Shown: piece by piece, positions 53,632 to 57,300 of the stretch
How positions within the stretch are numbered: the first letter of the stretch is position 1
Layout: each line of letters opens with the position of its first letter
Source: Thermoplasmata archaeon
GTDB taxonomy: Archaea; Thermoplasmatota; Thermoplasmata; Halarchaeoplasmatales; Halarchaeoplasmataceae
Direction of reading: 5' to 3'
DNA length: 57,300 nt
NCBI GenBank assembly: GCA_003551675.1
Contig: PUNG01000062.1
Location: forward strand, 1-57,300
The notes under the pieces: generated by a model
What the model saw: the letters and a program-made list of their open reading frames with translations, nothing else
Databases searched by the model: none
What the model was told of the DNA's origin: nothing
Made by a program: the position numbers and the translations under genes

Positions 53632-53727
53632 TGCTCCTGAGGGGATTCGAACCCCTGTAATCGGCTTTCCCTGGCCGTTGTCGGCCTCGAAAGGCCGAGA
53701 TGATTGGCCGGACTACACCACAGGAGC
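53632..53727 (-). tRNA. tRNA-Glu(TTC) with 21-nt intron
   Basis: Minus strand: acceptor GCTCCTG/CAGGAGC, a D-arm typical of archaeal tRNA-Glu (GGTGTAGTCCGGCCAATCA), anticodon stem TCGGC/GCCGA with loop CTTTCGA after intron removal (anticodon TTC), T-arm AGGGG/CCCCT with TTCGAAT, and discriminator A. The raw 96 nt shrink to a 75-nt tRNA. CCA is not encoded. Confidence 0.92.
53667..53687 (-). other. Intron of tRNA-Glu (position 37/38)
   Basis: A 21-nt insertion between G37 and A38. It folds as GGCCG-ACAA-CGGCC, and with the flanking exon bases it can form a bulge-helix-bulge for the archaeal splicing endonuclease. Confidence 0.8.
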
Positions 53728-53925
53728 AGTATTGTTTTTATAGTTGTCTGCACAGATATGCATAGAGATAAGCCCAAGGATAACCCGATAAGCTTACATC
53801 GCTACTATGGACCCAACCTACAATCCCGGGAGGATATATATTTTTCTAATCGTGATTTGGAAAAGCGAGCAGCATACAAAGTACTGTAAAATCTTTGAAA
53901 GGAGAACTTCAGAGGGCCTAGAATA

Positions 53926-54303
53926 CTAGAATACGGAATCGGAGAGTTCTTTGATACGCTTGAGATTATCTCTGATCTCATCCATACGTTTCTCTTCTTT
54001 TTCTCTTATCTCGTCGATGATCTCTTCTATAGATTTATTCAGGAAGTAACTGTGATGGGGCCTTCCCTTCTTTCTTTTTTCCTTGACGTCTTTCTTTGCC
54101 GCCCATCCAAGTTCTCTCAATTCCTGCATCGCGAGTGAGACTTCTGGCTGCCTTAAGTAAGTAGAGTCCTCTATCTCTCTTGCCTTTGCTTCTCCTCTAC
54201 TGGCAACGAATACCAGCGCTCGAGCTGTGTTCTTCTGGATACCGGTTTTTTCTAGGCCGTCCACCAACTCCTTTTCCTTATCATTCAATCTTCCTCTAGC
54301 CAT
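53926..54303 (-). CDS. Winged-helix transcriptional regulator
   Basis: This 125-aa protein has an HTH with recognition region REIEDSTYLRQPEVSLAMQELRELGW, a wing KEKRKKGRPHHSYFL and a C-terminal dimerisation coiled coil (IIDEIREKEEKRMDEIRDNLKRI). From memory, similar LRQPEVS regulators are widespread in Euryarchaeota. The target is unknown, and no ligand domain is attached. It is divergent from trmY. Confidence 0.85.
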   Translation of the reverse strand: MARGRLNDKEKELVDGLEKTGIQKNTARALVFVASRGEAKAREIEDSTYLRQPEVSLAMQELRELGWAAKKDVKEKRKKGRPHHSYFLNKSIEEIIDEIREKEEKRMDEIRDNLKRIKELSDSVF

Positions 54304-54433
54304 GTTTCCTCCTTTTTACACACCTATATATACAATTACTAGTATATATCATTTGCTAAATTTTCTACGCCTCTTTCATGTCACAAAAACATAAACAGCA
54401 TATTTTATATCATTCAATCCATTGTCTGATAAT

Positions 54434-55033
54434 ATGCGAAAATTTATAATATACTCGGGGAAAGGGGCGACGACTCCTGATTTCATCATCAAAGACCTGC
54501 CAGGCAGCGGTGGAAGGATGGATCTGAATGCGAGATGCGTGATCTCTACTCTTTGGCTTTCGGGAAGTATGAGAGAGGACAGCAGCATCTACATCTCTCT
54601 CAACGGAGAACCGGACGCCCCCCTGGTGATAACTTTTAACGGCGGAGAGCTGAGAAAAGTCTCACCGGACGAAAGGAGTATCTCGATCTGGATAAAGAAG
54701 GCCCTTGAGAGGAAGGACATCATTTCAAAAAAAGGAAACTGGCTGGAGACGCATGATGGTATCGCGATAGCTAGAAAGACGTTTGAAGAGTTACTGGAAG
54801 AAAGGATGAAAAAAGGATCTTTGTATCTACTCCACGAAACGGGAAAAGATGTAAGAAAGGAAAAGTTGAATGTGGATCCAGTTTTTGTTTTGGGCGATCA
54901 CATGGGTTTGCCTGAAGAGAAGGTCCACACAGTAGAAAAATTAGCGGAAGAAAAGCTCTCCTTGGGACCCGAAACCTATCTATCTTCTCAGTGTATAACC
55001 ATAGTGCAAAACGAATTGGATAGGAGATATTGA
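54434..55033 (+). CDS. trmY: TrmY, tRNA pseudouridine(54) N1-methyltransferase
   Basis: This 199-aa SPOUT methyltransferase makes N1-methylpseudouridine at tRNA position 54. Hallmarks are RKFIIYSGKGATTPDF, DLPGSGGRMDLNARCV near residue 25, LWLSGSMREDSSIYISL, SPDERSISIWIKKAL and VLGDHMGLPE. The ATG at 54434 replaces the track's TTG. A TTTTATATC element about 28 nt upstream indicates a leaderless transcript. It is divergent from the winged-helix regulator. Confidence 0.95.
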   Translation: MRKFIIYSGKGATTPDFIIKDLPGSGGRMDLNARCVISTLWLSGSMREDSSIYISLNGEPDAPLVITFNGGELRKVSPDERSISIWIKKALERKDIISKKGNWLETHDGIAIARKTFEELLEERMKKGSLYLLHETGKDVRKEKLNVDPVFVLGDHMGLPEEKVHTVEKLAEEKLSLGPETYLSSQCITIVQNELDRRY

Positions 55034-55102
55034 AAAAGCGATCTGTCACTCTTCTTAGGGTAGAAAGGTAAAACATATATTAAGCAGTTCTAAAATGGTA
55101 TT

Positions 55103-55363
55103 ATGATGTCAGAGAAAATAGATATAGTTGTAAAATTTTTCGCGATGGTTCGTCAAACCGTAGGCAAAAGAAAAATGGACTTGGATATTAAAAAGGGCAC
55201 AAAGGTGAACGAGTTAGTGGAAGATATCATAGAAGACTATCCAGAACTAGATAATATAAGAGATATATTGATAGTGTCTGTGAACAAGAAAACAGCCGCG
55301 GATGACCAGATACTAGAGGATGGTGATGAAGTCGCTATAATGCCTCCTGTAACAGGAGGATGA
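55103..55363 (+). CDS. MoaD/ThiS/SAMP-like ubiquitin-fold protein
   Basis: This 86-aa beta-grasp protein (IDIVVKFFAMVRQTVGKRK, DGDEVAIMPPVTGG) has the MoaD-type layout and a terminal diglycine. It may be the small subunit of molybdopterin synthase or a SAMP-like modifier. Two in-frame ATGs lie in tandem (55103, 55106). Its stop overlaps an upstream ATG of the next gene, so the two are probably co-transcribed. Confidence 0.88.
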   Translation: MMSEKIDIVVKFFAMVRQTVGKRKMDLDIKKGTKVNELVEDIIEDYPELDNIRDILIVSVNKKTAADDQILEDGDEVAIMPPVTGG

Positions 55364-55395
55364 ATAAGTGGTGTCCAGTCCAAAGGAGTAGCAAG

Positions 55396-56790
55396 ATGAG
55401 TTTAGCTATCGTAAACACGTATATATTGACCTGCAAAGGAGGAGCCCCTCCGATAACCAATGGCGCCGTAGGAATAGAGGAAAACAACATAGTTTTCGTA
55501 GGAAAGAACAGTGAAATAGACCCGAATGGATACGAAAGGATAATAGACGGTTCAGGTCATGTGACCATGCCGGGCCTCGTAGATGCACACATCCACACAG
55601 GTTTATCCCTTCTTCGTGGTGCCGCTCAAGACGTTCCTGAAATAGAGTGGATGAATAAAGCTTTAGGGCCGTTTGCTCGGCACATGAACGACGAAGATCA
55701 TCTTGCATCCTCTAAACTAGCCGTTCTGGAAGGTATGAGAGCGGGTACTACCACCTTTGCCGAATTTTCTAGAGACGTAGAGCACCTGATAGATGAGGTA
55801 TATGTTCCTTTCAAAGCGAGGGTGGCAGCCGCTGAGACAATAAACGAGATCGTAGGGAGAAAAGAAGAGCTTTACGAACTAGAACCCTCGAAAAAAAGTT
55901 TGAAGAAGAACGAACGCCTTTTCAAAAAGTACCAGGGAGACATGGTCGAACCTTTTTATGGTCCTCAGGCTCTAGATATGGTGACTCAGGAAACGTTACG
56001 ACGTATAAAAGAAAGAGCCGGAGTACACCATAGGAAGATACAAATGCACGTTGCCCAGGGCGGTAGGGAAAGGAAACAGGTAGAGACGAGGTACGGCACT
56101 TCAACTGTCAAAAAATTGGACGAACTGGGTTTGTTGAAAGAGAATCTTGTAGCCGCTCATTGTCACGGGGCCGTCGCTGAAGAAAGAAAGATGATGGCTG
56201 AGAAAGGAGTAAAGATGGTGGGCTGTCCCAGTTCCATAGGCATGATCGATGGTGTGGTTCCTCCTATCAAAAGTTTTTTAGATCATGGTGGAAAAGCGGC
56301 TCTAGGAACTGATCAGACGCCGGGCAACGGAGCCCATAATCTCTTCAGAGAGATGCGGACCATCAGTCTATTGACCAAGTGTGAGGAGAAGGACCCTACG
56401 GTACTTCCCGCATGGGATGCTTTGAACTTAGCCACTAAAGGAGGAAGTGAAGTGCTGGGCTTGAACCATAAGATAGGCACACTCGAAGAGGGGAAGAAAG
56501 CGGACCTTATCACCGTCGACTTGAAAAAGTTGAACATGACTCCTACTGTCACAAAACCATTCAAAAATTTCATCCCCAATCTAGTCTATTCTTCCACGGG
56601 TTCTGAAGTCGACAACGTGGTAATCAACGGCAAATTGGTCATGGAAAACGGTGAGTTTGTTGATATCGATGAAGAAGCTCTCAAAAAAGAGGTTGAACAG
56701 AGGGCCCAAAATGTATTCAAAAGGGCAGAGGAAGATTGGCTTGAAGCCGATGCTCATATGGTCAAATATCTGAAGGAAGGGCATATCTGA
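55396..56790 (+). CDS. MTA/SAH deaminase-like amidohydrolase
   Basis: This 464-aa metal-dependent deaminase of the ATZ/TRZ/DadD group has GLVDAHIHTGLSLLRGA near residue 60, MHVAQGGRERKQVE, VAAHCHGAV near 250 and ALGTDQTPGNGAHNLF near 305. Related archaeal enzymes deaminate 5'-deoxyadenosine, S-adenosylhomocysteine or methylthioadenosine, but cytosine or guanine substrates are also known. The ATG at 55396 is preferred, with AAGGAG 8 nt before it, over the ATG at 55360. Confidence 0.88.
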   Translation: MSLAIVNTYILTCKGGAPPITNGAVGIEENNIVFVGKNSEIDPNGYERIIDGSGHVTMPGLVDAHIHTGLSLLRGAAQDVPEIEWMNKALGPFARHMNDEDHLASSKLAVLEGMRAGTTTFAEFSRDVEHLIDEVYVPFKARVAAAETINEIVGRKEELYELEPSKKSLKKNERLFKKYQGDMVEPFYGPQALDMVTQETLRRIKERAGVHHRKIQMHVAQGGRERKQVETRYGTSTVKKLDELGLLKENLVAAHCHGAVAEERKMMAEKGVKMVGCPSSIGMIDGVVPPIKSFLDHGGKAALGTDQTPGNGAHNLFREMRTISLLTKCEEKDPTVLPAWDALNLATKGGSEVLGLNHKIGTLEEGKKADLITVDLKKLNMTPTVTKPFKNFIPNLVYSSTGSEVDNVVINGKLVMENGEFVDIDEEALKKEVEQRAQNVFKRAEEDWLEADAHMVKYLKEGHI

Positions 56791-56871
56791 AAAATTTGAT
56801 CTTTCATTTCAACAAGGTCTCGTGTTCCTTCGATTTTTTCTTCCAATAGCTCAGCGAGTAAAAAAATTCGT

Positions 56872-56888
56872 AGGAATCAAAGATTCCT
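56872..56888. repeat. Hairpin 1
   Basis: AGGAATC AAA GATTCCT, a 7-bp perfect stem with a 3-nt loop. Confidence 0.9.
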
Positions 56889-56932
56889 TCTTTTCCAAAT
56901 TTTTTCGTTTCACTCAAAAATATTGAAAATTC

Positions 56933-56950
56933 GAGGGACATAAGTCCCTC
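56933..56950. repeat. Hairpin 2
   Basis: GAGGGAC ATAA GTCCCTC, a 7-bp perfect stem with a 4-nt loop. Confidence 0.9.
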
Positions 56951-56958
56951 TTTACTTC

Positions 56959-56976
56959 GGAAGGCTATCGCCTTCC
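56959..56976. repeat. Hairpin 3
   Basis: GGAAGGC TATC GCCTTCC, a 7-bp perfect stem. CTATCGC inside it can instead pair with GCGATAG at 56984-56990, giving an alternative fold. Confidence 0.9.
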
Positions 56977-57033
56977 TGCGTATGCGATAGGAATGGAACT
57001 CAAAGTCTATTTGTATACCGCCTTGTTTTTTAA

Positions 57034-57052
57034 GGGCTATCGCAGATAGCCC
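57034..57052. repeat. Hairpin 4
   Basis: GGGCTATC GCA GATAGCCC, an 8-bp perfect stem with a 3-nt loop. Confidence 0.9.
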
Positions 57053-57066
57053 CACATGTTTTTGAT

Positions 57067-57089
57067 GCATCTTTTTTGAAAAAAGATGC
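57067..57089 (-). terminator. Palindrome and T-run abutting the tRNA-Leu 3' end
   Basis: GCATC plus six T, a central G, then the exact complement (23 bp). On the minus strand the T-run directly follows the tRNA-Leu discriminator base, as an archaeal T-rich terminator would; on the plus strand it could act likewise. Confidence 0.7.
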
Positions 57090-57208
57090 GAGGGATGGGA
57101 TTTGAACCCACGGACCCCTATGGGACAGGATCTCCTATCAATCTTTTTTGACCCTTTCGACAGTTGATCTTAAGTCCTGCGCCGTTGGCCATGCTTGGCT
57201 ACCCTCGC
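57087..57208 (-). tRNA. tRNA-Leu(TAA) with 37-nt intron
   Basis: Minus strand: acceptor GCGAGGG/CCCTCGC, class II D-arm (TAGCCAAGCATGGCCAACGG), anticodon stem CAGGA/TCCTG with loop CTTAAGA after intron removal (anticodon TAA), long variable arm TCCCATAGGGG, T-loop TTCAAAT and discriminator A. The raw 122 nt give an 85-nt tRNA. CCA is not encoded. Confidence 0.92.
57132..57168 (-). other. Intron of tRNA-Leu (position 37/38)
   Basis: A 37-nt insertion between G37 and A38. Its ends ATCAA and TTGAT pair as the intron helix expected for a bulge-helix-bulge splice site. Confidence 0.78.
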
Positions 57209-57254
57209 TTTAGGAGCGAAAAGGTTTTTTTTGAGCGAGTAAAGCGAGAGTGAA

Positions 57255-57271
57255 CAGGAACTTTGTTCCTG
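57255..57271. repeat. Hairpin 6, upstream of tRNA-Leu
   Basis: CAGGAAC TTT GTTCCTG, a 7-bp perfect stem. GAGCGAG-like words surround it (57214, 57233, 57290). The stretch continues past the window end. Confidence 0.9.
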
Positions 57272-57300
57272 TGGAACCCTCGCAAGTTGGAGCGAGTTTA

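Larger units (their letters stand above)
56791..57086. other. Hairpin-rich noncoding stretch
   Basis: No convincing gene is present; the 88-aa ORF on the minus strand reads through the palindromes and looks spurious. Instead there is a series of unrelated perfect short stem-loops, listed below, plus the word CTATCGC or its complement three times and AGCGAGTAAA near 56853, which recurs near 57234. Confidence 0.8.

Noticed and set aside
53704-53889. 61-aa plus-strand ORF beside tRNA-Glu
   Set aside because: It begins inside the antisense of the tRNA and has no promoter or coding pattern.
56804-57070. 88-aa minus-strand ORF
   Set aside because: It translates the series of palindromes and T-runs, and has no start context or family pattern.

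Overview
The window is archaeal. It encodes a group II chaperonin (thermosome), archaeal Pelota, archaeal-type S15 (uS15), TrmY, a type II glyceraldehyde-3-phosphate dehydrogenase, a TRAM-domain protein, a GAN/RecJ-like DHH protein, DUF447, a roadblock/LC7 protein and a DUF835 protein. Two of its three tRNAs have short introns at the archaeal 37/38 position. Many genes have a TATA-like element about 25-35 nt before the start codon and no room for a leader, which suggests leaderless transcripts. The gene content and mixed AT-rich codon use point to Euryarchaeota, possibly a Thermoplasmatota-like lineage; that placement is inference. Proteins are often acidic. No methanogenesis genes, transposase, CRISPR array or rRNA is seen.

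Layout. 0-9.1 kb: the start of a secreted protein, the thermosome, two tandem CPA2 antiporters with TrkA-N domains, a corrinoid/iron ABC importer (btuF-C-D-like) and a TRAM protein. 9.1-13.1 kb: a PfkB kinase, a 938-aa protein with a decayed Mrr-like domain plus TPRs and a coiled coil, and tRNA-Gly(CCC). 13-24.8 kb: glycine and one-carbon metabolism (lpd, gcvT, glyA, gcvH; no gcvP here), an M42 peptidase, DUF192, tldD/tldE, a ferritin-like protein, a Dph6-type protein and a four-CBS protein ending in a hibernation-factor-like domain. 24.8-31.5 kb: an amidohydrolase, roadblock, DUF447, PHP, DUF368 and a degenerate TraB-like protein. 31.5-37.2 kb: a DnaA-like AAA+ protein fused to DUF835, a zinc-ribbon protein and the NAD biosynthesis operon nadA-nadB-nadC. 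37.2-42 kb: a nitrilase-family protein, an NfeD/SPFH pair and an arsR-acr3 arsenite operon with a palindromic operator. 42-46.3 kb: a divergent iron cluster. 46.3-57.3 kb: purB, gap2, pelota, rps15, the GAN/RecJ-like gene, two MoaD/ThiS/SAMP-like proteins, trmY, an MTA/SAH deaminase-like amidohydrolase, tRNA-Glu(TTC) and tRNA-Leu(TAA) with introns, and a hairpin-rich noncoding end.

The strongest candidate for an undescribed system is the iron cluster. Two short Rossmann-type proteins resembling the nicotianamine-synthase core diverge from a perfect DtxR/IdeR-like palindrome. One is fused through a Cys-rich linker to a FeoA domain and is followed by feoB; the other is followed by an LPG-synthase-type membrane protein. 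Other notable items are the DnaA-like/DUF835 fusion, the CBS/HPF fusion, and a perfect 29-bp inverted repeat that bounds the lpd-gcvT segment and carries a promoter-like sequence at both ends.

The only gene-poor stretch of about 300 bases or more is the end of the window (56791-57300), described below. The gaps at 162-395, 22894-23070, 26703-26947 and 53728-53925 hold promoters, apart from one weak 46-codon ORF at 26827.
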